Assembly (NCBI RefSeq): GCF_047663525.1
Contig: NC_092602.1
Coordinates: forward strand, 69,501-133,500
Direction: 5' to 3'
DNA from: Anas platyrhynchos
Lineage: Eukaryota; Chordata; Aves; Anseriformes; Anatidae
DNA length: 64,000 bases
Shown here: positions 45,101-58,800 of the stretch, in pieces
Layout: every line of letters begins with the position of its first letter
Position numbering within the stretch: the stretch's first letter is position 1
Notes under the pieces: generated by a model
The model's input: the letters and a program-made list of their open reading frames with translations, nothing else
Databases searched by the model: none
Told to the model about the DNA's origin: nothing
Program-made: the position numbers and the translations under genes

Positions 45101-48100
45101 GACTTGTAAATTCTAATCTGAATGCAAATGCTTTTATGCAGATCAGAGTATGATGATTGTATTGTATAGAAGGAGCTCCCTTTCAATTGAAATTCAATCC
45201 AGAGGAAAAATGCATGAGAATTTTTCTAAATCAGGAAATAAATGTTTGCAAGATCCATGCCTACAAAATCGTTCACTTTATAATATACATGTGTTCACAA
45301 ATTTAGTTAAACTAGAATGAGATTTGGGCAATATGCTGATAAGTGGCAGACTGAAAACATCAGCTACTTTTCTTTTTGGAAAATTAACAAGTTACACAAT
45401 CAGCCTAACTAGTAAAATACAGAGAAAACAGTACAAAATGTAATTTGCTCACTCAGAAAATGTATTTTAATTGTCTTAGTCACTCTTCATCCCTAACCAG
45501 GATGTCTTATACATTGTTTAGTAAAAATAATAAAATAATAATCCCTTCAATAGGCGTTTGAGAAAATGTAAATCTCAAGCAACATCTTTAGTTGCCTATA
45601 CAATGCAGGAAACATGTTAATTGAAAGGAAACTGGGTTCTTGGAGGTGGGGTGGAGCATAAGGGAAGAACAACCAAACGCTAAGCCTGCATACATTTTCT
45701 CTCTCTTTTTCCATTTCCATTTCTTCCCAGAATGTTATACAGCAAATGGAGCTGACTATCGTGGCACTCAGAACCAGACCTCCCAATACGCAGGGAAACC
45801 TTGTCTTTTTTGGAATGAGACCTTTGAGCATCCATATAATACTTTGAAATATCCCAACGGGGAGGGAGGGCTTGGAGAGCATAACTACTGCAGGTAAGGA
45901 ATATCTCATTGCTACTAATATTGCCTATATACCCAGTTTTACTTTAAACAGCTGACACAAAATTAGAAAACTTCCCATCAAATAGTGAAGAATGTAATAA
46001 CCATTAATATCTAACAGATTTTGTTTTCTTTTGTAATTAGTACCCTGGATCTTTGGTTGAGCACACAAGCACTATTAGTAGAATAATATTTTTCAAGCCA
46101 GCTCTCACCCACAGTCCATATCATATAACCAATCTTTAATTTGGCACAATGGAGAAAGACTAAAGATAAGGTGGAGATAACTAAAAAACAACAAACAAAC
46201 AAACAAACCCTGATCCAAGAAAGTAGTAAAAAGGCATTAATGAGTCTCTGGAACATTATAGTTTTTGTCCTCACACACAAATGTGTTTCTGTTATACAGT
46301 ATGTCTCAAGAGTTTTGCATTAGAGAAAGTTATATAGTCACTAAAAATTATCAGCACAAACTGTTCAGTGACTTAGAGCTTGTATTAGACATTAAAAGTT
46401 CAACTGTCAGAGGTTACAATACCTTTTCAAACCATGGCACTCTCGTCTTCTTGCATTCTAGAGAAGTCCTCAATTACTATGGATAGAATTCAAAATGAAA
46501 CCTATGTAAGAACTTCAGGATATAGGAGCCAAATCCAAGCAGGTCTTCTGCCCCCTTTGCTTGCATTTTGCTCATAGGAATACATAGATCTTGACCTTGG
46601 AGGAAGTGATGCTTGTATACTGACCAGCTCTCTTGGACCCCCTTTCTTTCTGGGGCCCTAACCTATGGGATTCCTCCAAGTAGATTCCTGAAGAGGCCAA
46701 AGCTGGCTCTCCTGAAGTCCAAGGTTGCAATTCTACTTCTTGCCCTGCTTCCTCTTCACAACATCCTGAACTCCACCATCTCATGGTCACTGCAGCCAAG
46801 ACTGCCCCCAACCTCCACATCTCCAACCAGTCCTTCTCTGTTTGTAAGCACAAGATCCAGCAGCACACCTCTCCTTGTTGGCTGCTCGACTACCTGTATC
46901 AAAAAGTTATCATCAGTGCTCTGCAGTAACTCCTGAACTGTTTGTGCATAGCTGTACAGTCTTTCCAGCAGACATCAGGGTGGTTGAAACCCCCCATGAG
47001 AACCAGGTCCTGTGATTTTGAGGCTACTTCCAGCTGTCTGTAGAAGGCTTCATCTACTTCCTCTTCCTGATGAGCTGGTCTGTAGTGAACTCCTACAACA
47101 GTATCAGCCATGGTATTCTGCCCTTTAATTGTTACTCATAAGCTCTCAACCTGCTCTTCATCTATCCCTAGGCAGAGCTCAATGCATTCCAGTTGCTCTC
47201 TCACATAAACTGAAACTTCACCACCTTGTCTTCCTGGCCTGTCTTTCCTAAAAAACACATAGCCCTCCATGACAGAATTCTAGTTGTGAGCTATCCCACC
47301 ATGTTTCTATAATTGTAATGAGATTGTAGCTTTGCAATTTCACACAGATCTCCAATTCATCCTGTTTATTCCCCAAGCTATGTGCATTGCTATACAAGTA
47401 TTTCAGGGAGGTGATCAAGCCTACAGGTTTCCCAGAAGGGGTGCATGAGGATCCTTCATAGTCATGTCCTGCACTCACTTCCATGGCTGCATGCACCCAC
47501 TGGAGACATCCTGACTTGAGCCACTTATTGCTGCCTATCCCATCCATGTAATTCTCCCCTTGCCACGTCTTTTCCTAATTTAAAGCCCTTCTTACCAGAT
47601 TGGCCAACCTGTTAGCAAAGACACATGTGCCCCTCCTAGTGAGGTGGAGCCCATCTCTCACTATCAGTTCTTGATCTTCAAGAAGGGTTCCAGGGTTGTA
47701 GAAGCCAAATCCCTGTTGCCAACACCAGTGGTGCATCCAGTTAACTTGGAATATCTGTCTTGACCTCTTCCCATCCTTCACCCTCACTGGAAGTACTGAG
47801 GAAAAAATGACCTGGGCTCCCAGACCCTTGACCACCATGCCCTGCTTGATGTTTTCTAACTTACCTTTGGTGTTATTAGCACCTAAATGGAAAAGCAGCA
47901 GAGGGTAATAATCTGACTCATGGACAAGCTTTGGCAGCCTTTCCATGTTGTCTCTTATCCAAGCCCCTTTAAGGAACAAGCCTCTCCTGACAAGAGGTCA
48001 GGTTGGTAGATGGATGCCTCCATACTTATCAGCAGGGAATCACCCATGACAATCACCTGCCTCAATCTTCCTCAGAACTTCCTCAGACTTCCTCAGAACT

Positions 48101-51100
48101 TTATCAGATAAATGTTTTTGTCCTTATACACAGAAAGATGGCTTCTGAACTATTTTGTACCAAGGCAGAAATCAAGTTTAGGAGTCTAAGGAACCTGTAC
48201 ACAGGACATGGTGCTGAAAATCTTCCTCTCTGTCAGTAATGTCCAGAAATAGCTCTGCACCTTTCAGAGTTAAAGAAAAAAAAAAAAAAAAGTTGTATTT
48301 TACACATCACTAGCCTTTTATGCTTGCTGCATACTGTAATAACCAAAGTTATTGGAACATCCTGTCAGCTTTTTCATTTTTCTTGGCATGTAAGTTCAAC
48401 AGGTTAAATATTCAGTAGGCATTAGAACAAAAAATAGTGGTGAAACTCAGGTTTAATATATTTAATACAATCTTTTAAAACATTTGATTTTTCACTCACT
48501 TTCTCAGTTTTTCTCTCCCAGGAACCCTGATGGAGATGTCAGCCCGTGGTGCTACATTGCGGAGCATGAGGATGGAATATACTGGAAATACTGTGAGATT
48601 CCATCCTGCCGAAGTAAGAGAACCACGTAATTATTTTAGGCCCACATCTCTGCACAACAGAGACTGGCAGTTATACAGCAGTGGGTAGTGATTTTCCAAG
48701 ACCAATCAGCTTATTTTCATTTGCAAACTAAGCAGTATTTTTAACATCTCTAGAGTTAATGACAAGGTTACAGTATAGTTGTCCCTCCATTGCTATGTTC
48801 TTCATCTCCTCTCAGAATTACTGGCTTATATTATTTATATTAAAATACAAGACAGAGAATCACTCAAAACTTATGAAGTGCTGCTAGTTTTCTGAACCCA
48901 TAGAAATAGGCCATTCATTTAGTAAAGTATAGAGGAGAAAAATTAATAGGAAATGATTAATTATTTTTTCAAAAAGATACATATGTCTCCATCATTGGCA
49001 AGTCATTTGTAAAATGAATGGCATTAGTTTAATGTGTGTAACACACCACAAACAGAATTGTTGAAAAGAAATAAGGACAGTAAGAGTGACACAGGAAAAA
49101 GATGGGTATTTGTTAGCTATACTAGAATTCTGGTTCTTTCAGGTGCATATACTTAGAATTGCTGTTAATCCATAAACACAACTTTGTTCCTTTTTTCTTT
49201 TTTTTTTTAAAACAGATAATTCATAAGCTATTCACCTGAACACTCCTTCCAGAATTTAATATTATTAATATATGGTATTACTTAACTTGTCCAAAATCTA
49301 TTTATTTTTCCATGGTTCATGTCAATATATTCCCAAATTTTCATTCCTGAAGGCTCCAGGATAAATTCCTAAGAATCACATTTTTAACATATGCCTAAAT
49401 ATTAGCAACCGTAGCTTAATGTTTTACCGAGTCTAATCATTAATGCCTTTACTTGCTCTCTCTGCTCTACTTCTGAGATCATTTATGTGTATGCTGTTAA
49501 GTATCAGAGAAGTTGTCTTTATGTCGGGATACTTCTGAATCAAAGAAGTACATTTCTTACTTGAAGTTAAGGAAACACAAGCAAACAAAGCAAAATAGAT
49601 CTAAAGTGATTTTATTATTATTATTATTATTTTGTCCACAGTTGTTTTCTTTTTGTGAATGTGAGCAAATGATTCACATCTTCAAGTTAGGCAAACTTAT
49701 ATGTAAGTGTGACCCTATCAGTTGACTTTTACCTAGACTTAAATGCAGATTAAGTATCTAATTTAAGTAACACAAAATTGTTTGACACTCTGATGCTCAT
49801 TGTTCAGAGGACATCTTACTATCATTTTCTAAGTTACAGAGTCTTATCTAAGAGGCATGATCCTCATAATTAATACATTTGTTTTGGTCTCAAATTAAAG
49901 AATTTGTATTTCTTTAAAGACCACAAATTTTGCAAAATCTCTGTATATGTCACCAGTAAAAAAGCTGAAAGGCAAATTCTCTCCACTTCATTTGTTCTAC
50001 ACAAAGAATCCTTTTAAAACAAGCCTTAATCATTTTCTCTGTGGTGGGGAACTGAGGATTTAAATTTGGACATTTACTTGCAAAGATAATCCAGACTTAT
50101 ATTTACAAAATGTCCTTTTGACCAGCAGCAGCTGCTTCAAGCAGTGCACTGAAACAGGATACTAGAGAAAGGAATTACAGCAACTTAGAGCAAACTGTAC
50201 ACTGCAAGTCCTTCCAAGTCTTAATACAAACCTTATGGTTAATGAAGTTGTGTGAGTCAAAAAAAAACTTTTATGCTTTACCATATTTTCTGTTTTCAGT
50301 AGGCATGATGATAAATCAGAGGACCATCAAAACTAACTTGTGGAGCACATAAAACAAAACTGGGTCTTATGGTAGAGCAAAAAAGCAATTGTGTAAAGAA
50401 AGCCCATTTGAAAATTCTAGAGAAGTAAAAAATTATCTCATATAAGCTTCTTTTACATTATTATGTTTACTACTAGAAAATACAAGTATCTGGAGTATAA
50501 TGTACCTATAAGCTATATCTACATAATACCAGTACAATGCCAACAATATGAAGCTCCATTATTATTATCTCGAGACATTTGCATACAGTGATTCACTGTA
50601 CCAATTAGGAATCTACAGTTAAGACATTTTCATAGACCGTGATTGTATCATATGTCTTGTTCACTAATATTTAACATGAAATGCTTAATTCAGAGATGTA
50701 TTCTGCACACGTATAGAACTTAGCAATGTTAGCTGAGAATAGATGGTCATAAATGCAGAAGACAGTGGTTGCCCCAGTAGGAGCTTAGACTTCCTTTTTC
50801 TTCCTCTCCTTTTCTTGATGTCTTGTCTGATGGAGTGGATATAAACAAAATTAAAAAAAAGGCAGCCATGAGTCCTCAGAGAACACGTATATCTTATATG
50901 AACTATTCAATGCATAGCTATGTCTGAATGATTTAAATGGTTTATTCGCAATACTGCAGCTATTCCTGGCTTTTTTGGTCTCTTTTCCAATGAGGTTAGA
51001 CTGAAATTCAAATAAGAGCATACACACACTAAAGGTAAAAGTAAGTAAGGCTCACTGTCTTGCTAAATTGCACCTCAGTGTTTATGGCCCACATGTGTCT

Positions 51101-52799
51101 CTTACCACAAACAGATTTCATTACTGTAAGCTTATTTCCTGTGTGCACGTATGTCATATAATAAATTTGATAAACTGTTAAATGGCAGAGCCAGGTTAGT
51201 TGTACAGAGCTGTACTGATTGCTTGGTAAGACTGACATATATACATTTTAACACAAGAACAAAGGATTATCTCATATAAGATCTACATATTGAGAAGGTA
51301 TTCTGGCATATACTACCATTTCACTAAGAGGATCTTCAGGCAACTGGATAAACATCTGAAACATGGCTTTGAGCTCAAAAGCACTAATTTTATATGTTTT
51401 AATACATGTCTTAACATGTAGTATCCAGAAGCTCTCCTGTTTGTCAGGATCTCATTGTGTCAGGTACTGCATAAAAGAATAATAGCATACTTGCACAAAA
51501 GAAGTGACCTTTTAAGCACAAGAGAACTAGATACAAACAGAACAACCTTGACAAACAAAACTTGACAACCTCCTTGCAACTTCCAAACATAGACTGCACG
51601 GCCTCTCTGGGCTCCTGTTCCAGTGGTGACTGTCCTCATGGTGAAAAGATTTTCTTTATATCCAGTCTGAACATTTCAGACTGCAGAATGAACAAGTCCC
51701 ACTCCCTCAGCCTCCTGTCACAGGGTGAGTGCTCCAGGTCTCTGATCATCTTGGCTCTCTGCTGAACTTGTTCCAGTCAGCCAGAATGTTTTTTGTACTG
51801 GTGGGCCCCAAACTGGACACAGTAGTCTAGATGTGGTCCTAAGAAGTGCTGAGTAGAAGAAAAATCACTTTTCTTGATCTCTGTCTGTGCTCATCCTAAT
51901 ACAGACCAGGATGCTGCAGACCTTCTTTGCTGCCCAGTACACTCTTGGTCATATTCAGCTCCCTGTCTATCAGAACCTCCAGGGCCTTTTCTGCAAAGTT
52001 GCTCCACATAAAATGTACACTGCCTTCTTTTGGATTTATGGTGTAATGCCTCCCTGAACATACATGCTGACTGAGTTTAATATGGTATGAATGGAAAACA
52101 TATTATTCTAATATACTAAAACATTGTTGAAAAAGCAGTAATTTGTGGTCACTGTTGGTCTGATATAAAGTTTTTGCCAGTTTTTGCCAGTTAGCTTTTT
52201 TCCCCTGCTCAGAATATAAATAATCTTCCCTCTGCTGTTAATGCTTATACCATCTATGCTGATTACCTTTCAGTAGCAACTCCAAAGTGTCTCAGGTTTA
52301 GGACCAGCCCATCAGTAGCCATAGGAAGAAGCAGCACATCAAAATCATATATACATGTATGGTAGAAAATATGTTGTGTGTTTTCCCAGGTCAGAAGATC
52401 ATTTAAACATATATTTGATGTGGGGCTACTCAAGTACTTCTAGCTCCCAGTGGAGCATATATCCACAGGGTTATGTAGTTTGTTGATTAGTTATCAAAGT
52501 AATTTGAAGTACTATGCATTCGCTTGGAACCTGCTCTTCAGTACTGGGCTAGATTAATGCTTCCCCATGAATGACTATTTATTTCAAATCCCATGACACT
52601 AATTTTGTTAGCTAAACATGAAAAAGTTGAAATACCACTGGAACACTAAAGAGGCTAATTAGCTTTAAGATGTTACCCAACTGGTATGCAATGTATGAAG
52701 TTTTTAAATGGCTGAGTCTGTTTTCTTAGCATGGAGATCATGGGAGGATTAGTCCTCTGGCGACATGGCTGAAGATTCTCACCAATAAAGCTCCTTTTT

Positions 52800-52839
<40 letters not shown>

Positions 52840-55800
52840 ACTATATGGTTTTGAAAATCCAAGGTCTCCTAGGAAAATGTGCTAGACTGGTGACTAGGAA
52901 GCATTTTCTGGGCAGTGAAGTCATGTTCTGTATGGAAGAGTGAGCTCTTTGGGAGTTACCTGTCTGTTTGTACTCAGCTGGGGTGGGGCTGCAAGTGAAA
53001 ATTTCCAAAGGTATGTTAAATCAGGCTATAACTTGAATTAACAGTACTTAAAAGCATATTGCTGCAAGACATAGCCAAGCCATAAATATATACAAGCATT
53101 TAATGTTGAAATTGCATCATTCTTAGAAAAAAAATTACTTTGTCAACAACATTTGAAGCAACATTATCTTATTATTAAAAAATATATATATATATATTTT
53201 TTCTTCTCAACTGCATTATTTCTTTCATTCTTCTTTATAATACTATAATCAATCTCTTTTGTAAGAGGATGTTTGTAGAATGTTTGGTCTTGGTGCAGCC
53301 TCAGCTTGAATATTGTGTACAGTTCAGGTCTCCACAGTAGAAACAAGATGTTAAGGTCCTTGAAAGCATCCAGAGGAGGGCATCAAAGCTGGTAAAAGGG
53401 CTGGAGGGCATGCTCTATGAGGAGAGGCCGAAGATGCCTGGTTGTCTAGTCTGGAGAAAAGAAGGCTGAGAGATCACCTCGTTATGCTACAAATTCCTGA
53501 GCAGGGGAATGGAGAGGGAGGTGTCAGTCTTTGCTTCCTGGTGACCAATGACAGGACATGAGGGAATAGCACAGAGCTGTGCCACAGGAGGCTGAGACTG
53601 GACATTAGGAAAAAATTATTTACCGTGAGGGTGCTGGTCCAACACTGGAACAGGCTTCCTGGTGAGGTGGTTGATGCCCCATGCCTGTCAGTGTTCAAGA
53701 AGCATTTAGACAATGCCCTCAATAATGTTTTCATTGTTGGTTAGCCTTGAAGTGGTCAGGAAGTTGGAATAGATGTGGTCCCTTCCAAATGAACTGTCTA
53801 TTAATTTCCATTTCCATTTCCATTTCCATTTCTATTTCTATTCATATATTTCTATTCATATATTTCTATTTATATATTTCTATTATTTCTAATTTCTATT
53901 AATTCCAAGTATTTTAGCAGACATGACAATTAGACAGGAAATAAATAATGTTATACCATTAACACAGCAGTATATTGTACCACACATACTGTCTCGAGGA
54001 GTAATGGATAAATTTCAGTGTTTTGATGAAAAGTGCAACGATAAAAGAAAAATAGAAGACAAATCATGCACTGAATGGAAAAATCTCTCTTTATGACTGC
54101 CTAGTGTGATCAAGGAGACTCAAAACATTGTATCAAAATAGTATAAATAGATGTGTTATTTTGCTGTTGTTGTTTGTTTTATGTTCTTAAGCAGCTATGC
54201 TCATTTTAAATCTCTACATACACACTATAAAATACTGAGAATTCATATCAGATTTTTAGTTTTTAATATTAGGAATATCTCATGTAAATATATAGTCCCT
54301 CCCATAAAACTTAACCAAACTCCATCCTAATACAATTTAGTTTTCCTTTCTCCAATGCTGTGTTTAGAAATTTTCTACAATGTAACTATTTTGAAGATTT
54401 GATGGAAAACATTGTTTAATTTACATTGTTAGAATGTATATGATCCTAGTTGAAAGAAAAAAAGGCAAAAAACCCAAACACAAAACCTCTGAACCCACTT
54501 AGTACCCCCTCACCCCCCACTGTTTCTATTACGAGAAATGAACCAGATGATTATCTTGTTTGTACTTCTACAGCTTACAGAAATCCATTGCAGAGTATTT
54601 TATTATAGGTTTATTGCGAAGTAGATGTGAGGCCATTTTATCACCTGTCATTTATCCCTGGGCGTATTTGTAAAACAAGGCAAGGATCTAGCTTAGAGTA
54701 ACAGGAATTGCTTAGTAACAAGGTGGTAGACAAAGTGTCTTGGGTTTATTTAGGAAAACCTTTAGAATGACTATTGTCTGTTATTTTTGCCAGTGCCAGG
54801 GAATCTAGGGTGTTACAAAGACCATGGAGAGCCACCACCTTTGACTGGCACCAGTGAGACCTCCAATAAACTTACTATCCAAACATGCATCAGTTCCTGC
54901 CGAAGTCAACAATTTAAGGTGATTTATTTGATGTACATTTACAAAATGTTTTCAAAGACAAAACATTTATGCCTTGAGCCCTCTGTTGCCTTTTTCTTTT
55001 TCTCTCCCTTCCTTCCTTCCTTCCTTCCTTCCTTCCTTCCTTCCTTCCTTCCTTCCTTCCTTCCTTCCTTCCTTCCTTCCTTCCTTCCTTCCTTCCTTCC
55101 TTCCTTCCTTCCTTCCTTCCTTCCTTCCTTCCTTCCTTCCTTCCTTCCTTCCTTCCTTCCTTCCTTCCTTCCTTCCTTCCTTCCTTCCTTCCTTCCCTTC
55201 CTTCCTTCCTTCCTTCCTTCCTTCCTTCCTTCCTTCCTTCCTTCCTTCCCTTCTTTCTCTTCTTTTTTAAATGTTCAAACAGTCTGATGTTTCACTCCCA
55301 CTCCAGGAGACCTAGCTCTCTCTCTCCATCCAGAACAATTTGGGCAAGCAACCAATTAGTAATAACTTGGATACCAGAAGAAAGTATGTTTGCTTATGCA
55401 GTTGTGATTGACAGGGTGCCCTAGTTGTGCTCTATTCCAGTTTTCTTTCTAGTTTTAAGTAGGATCCTAACATATCAAACAAAAACAGTTTGTGATGGGA
55501 CCTCTGACTGCTGACTTAACATACTTCTCCAAAGCATACATAATCTGCTGCCAGCTTTCTTGCTCATACAACCTCCTGGTGTTGTGCCTTTAAATATCCC
55601 TCCCTTTCTTATGCATCTTTGTTGTCAAAGTTTGCAGGCATGGAATCAGGTTATGCCTGTTTCTGTGGAAATAATCCTGACTACTGGAGATACGGGGAGG
55701 CAGCCAGTACGGAATGCAACAGTGTTTGCTTTGGAGACCATACTCAGCCTTGTGGTGGGGATGGCAGAGTCATTCTTTTTGACAGTAAGTATTGAAACAG

Positions 55801-58800
55801 GCTGGGTTTTTCCCAAAGGAGAGGCTTCAAATGCTGAATAAATTAGGGGAAAGGGCTTAAAGGCAATGTTGCACAGAAAACAGCAAAGCACCTAATTCAG
55901 TGTAAAATAAAGCCACTTTCCACTTACATATAAAATTCACTTCCATTAATAATGTGAAATAGATCTTCCGAGAAATGATGCCTGCTCAGGCAACTGACTC
56001 ATGGTCCAGTGTCTCTTACACTGGAGACTTAACACTGGTTTTCCTTTCCAGACAAGGCTTGCTGTAACTCAGTTACATAATACAAAGCAGCATAATACAA
56101 TTGAAGTTGAGAGGTGTGTAAAGCAAACGTACAAACAAGTTAGGTTGCTGTTATGATCATCACTGATTATATCATTTCTTATATTATTAAGTCCTCCTTT
56201 CTACTACACTTTTCAATAACATACCAGCACCAGCTGTATAATGTAACTGGTTGACAGTATGAGTACTTGGTTGTCTGGCGGCTGTACAGGCTTCCGGTTT
56301 AGTTGGGGGTACTGGAACAATCCATGGTATGTAATGATATATCACTGCTTCTCAGATCTCAACTGTCTTCAGTGTTAGCTACCTCTAGCTACCTTTAAAG
56401 TCAAGTTATAAGTTTTCTGTAACTAAAAGCAGCATGATTTTCCAGCCTCTGAATACACAACTTAGCACCTCTTCACTCTAAAACTCTGGTTTCCATAAAG
56501 CAGGACAGAAAGATGTTTCACTTAGAGCAGGAATTAGTCATTCTACTCCCTCACTTCCAACTTCTCCCTAAGATATGAAAAGAAGTATTGGAGTTGTATA
56601 TTGCTTTCAATATTGTAGTTGCACATAGGTTCATACTGCTATATCCTTTGTTTCCTTCTGCTCTTGGCCTCCCAAATTTGTCATGGTTAGAAGTATCCTT
56701 CATAGTTTTTCTTCTCTGGAATGGCCAAAGGCTCAACAAGATGTTACCCTGCACTGTCTTTTCTGGTACGAACCAGAAATGAATGAACTGGTATGAACCA
56801 GTTATATTTTTTCTGGTATGAACCAGAATGAACTGAGAGAGGGAAAGCATTTTCATTCCATATGGGGAATGCTGTGCTTTGTGGAGCATTAGTCATTAGC
56901 ATGCTCAACATATTGCTGGTTTGTAGAATGCCTTCTGATTTGGTAGTTACAAACAGCACAGCCAAATATAACAATGCCTATAAGCTATTTGTGAATGATA
57001 TCTCATTGTCAGATTTCAGTTCTATCAATTCAATCTATTCAAGCAATTCTATCTACTCAATTAAATCACCAGCTCTGTTAGCTTGGAGTAAGTGCCAAAC
57101 ACAAATTCTCTATGGGGATTTGTATCTTCTGGGATCTTTCACATTCTTTCAATTCTTCTTTCATATTCTTTCAGTTTCTCTATGGGGTCTTTCATAGTGC
57201 AGCACTGAAGTATGAGGTTTATTGTTCTGATCAGGCCTTGCTCCAGAAAAAAGTGAAGTGTCTTCACTTTATTTTCTGGCATACAAGTTCTACTTTTGCT
57301 CATTCCCCCAACTCCCTTTTAATTTGTATTTATCAAAGCTCTTTCTCTTCATAAAGCCTATGAAAACTGAGACACATCAAAACACTTCAGTTCCTGTATT
57401 TCCTTTCTCACAGGCCACTTATTACAGGGCTTTAATTACGCTTTCAGAGGGAATTCTATTTTGATCCTTCAGAACTTCAGGCTATGATATGGCTTGATCC
57501 AAACAATTTGGTCATGAAATAAATTATTATGTAATACAAAATATATATATCCCTTAAATACACAATATATAAACATCTGTACTGACATACTACATATATA
57601 TAAATATACTTTCATGCATATATGCATCAAGTCAGTTGGCATTAGAGTTTCTCTAGATTCATTGATGAATAAGCTTGCACTGGGAATCTGGACGGTTGTT
57701 AAGGATTATAAAAAGTCACTGGGCACATACTCTTCAAGATAATATTGTAGCAACAAATCTAAAAGATTTTTCCTTAGACTTCATAACAGGCACTTGCTTC
57801 TGTTACTTAGTGAAGGTATGGTCAAACTTTAGTTAGACAAGATCAGGAGAGAAAATGCTTAAAAATACATATAAAAGGTCAAAGAGATGATTAAGGAATT
57901 AGAGCATCATTCATATGAGGGGATCATTTGGCTTTGAGAAAAGGCAGCTTTGGGGCTTGGGGTGGGAGTTAATGTGTATAAATACCTGATGGGAAGGTGT
58001 AAAGATGAAGCCACACTCTTCTAAGTGGTATCTAATGAATAGACAAGGCAATGGACACAAACTGAAATATAGGAAATTTCATATCAACAAAAAGAAAGTC
58101 TTCTTTACGATGAGGGTAACAGTGGAAAAAGTTGCCCAGAGAGGCTGTCAATCTCCAGCCTTGGAGACTCAAAACACAACTGGACAAAGTGCTCTCCTTT
58201 GACACTCTTTTGAACTGGGGAATTGAACTCGTCTCCAGAGGCCCTGTCCAACCTCAGCTATCCTGTGAAGATTTTTTTTTTCATTAAAGCTGGAAAATGG
58301 TTTAAATGAGCCAACAGTTAGAATTACTAATCTACCTATCTTATAGAAATGGGGAAGTCCCTGAATCAGTGATTTAGCTTTGATCCCAGTCCCTTAGGGG
58401 TGTGGGAAAAGGACCATACAAGGACAAAGGATAGTTGCAATATTCCAGATTGATACTTAGGTCTCAGAGTAAGGAACCAAAATGAATGTATCCCAAGCAA
58501 TAATGTGAGTCTGAAAGCCATCTTTTTTGGGGTAGCAAGTATGTTCCATAAAGTCACATGAGTGTTAGAATCTTATAAGAGTACTAAAGTTGTGCATAAG
58601 TAATGTATAACCTGCACTAGTTTCTCTTTTTCAATTTTTCTTCCTCTCCTCTTTGCTCTTCACAGCCCTTATTGGTGCCTGTGGAGGGAATTACACTTCT
58701 GCTACAGCTGTGATCTATTCCCCAGATTTTCCTGACACATATGGCACAGGCAGAGGATGTTACTGGACCATACAAGTCCCAGGAGCATCTCAAATCCACT

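Noticed and set aside
45640..45897. Using the ATG at 45640 as the start of KREMEN1
   Set aside because: The frame merely runs into exon 2; a clean splice acceptor at 45730 and a signal-peptide exon at 35872 joined in frame are the better model.
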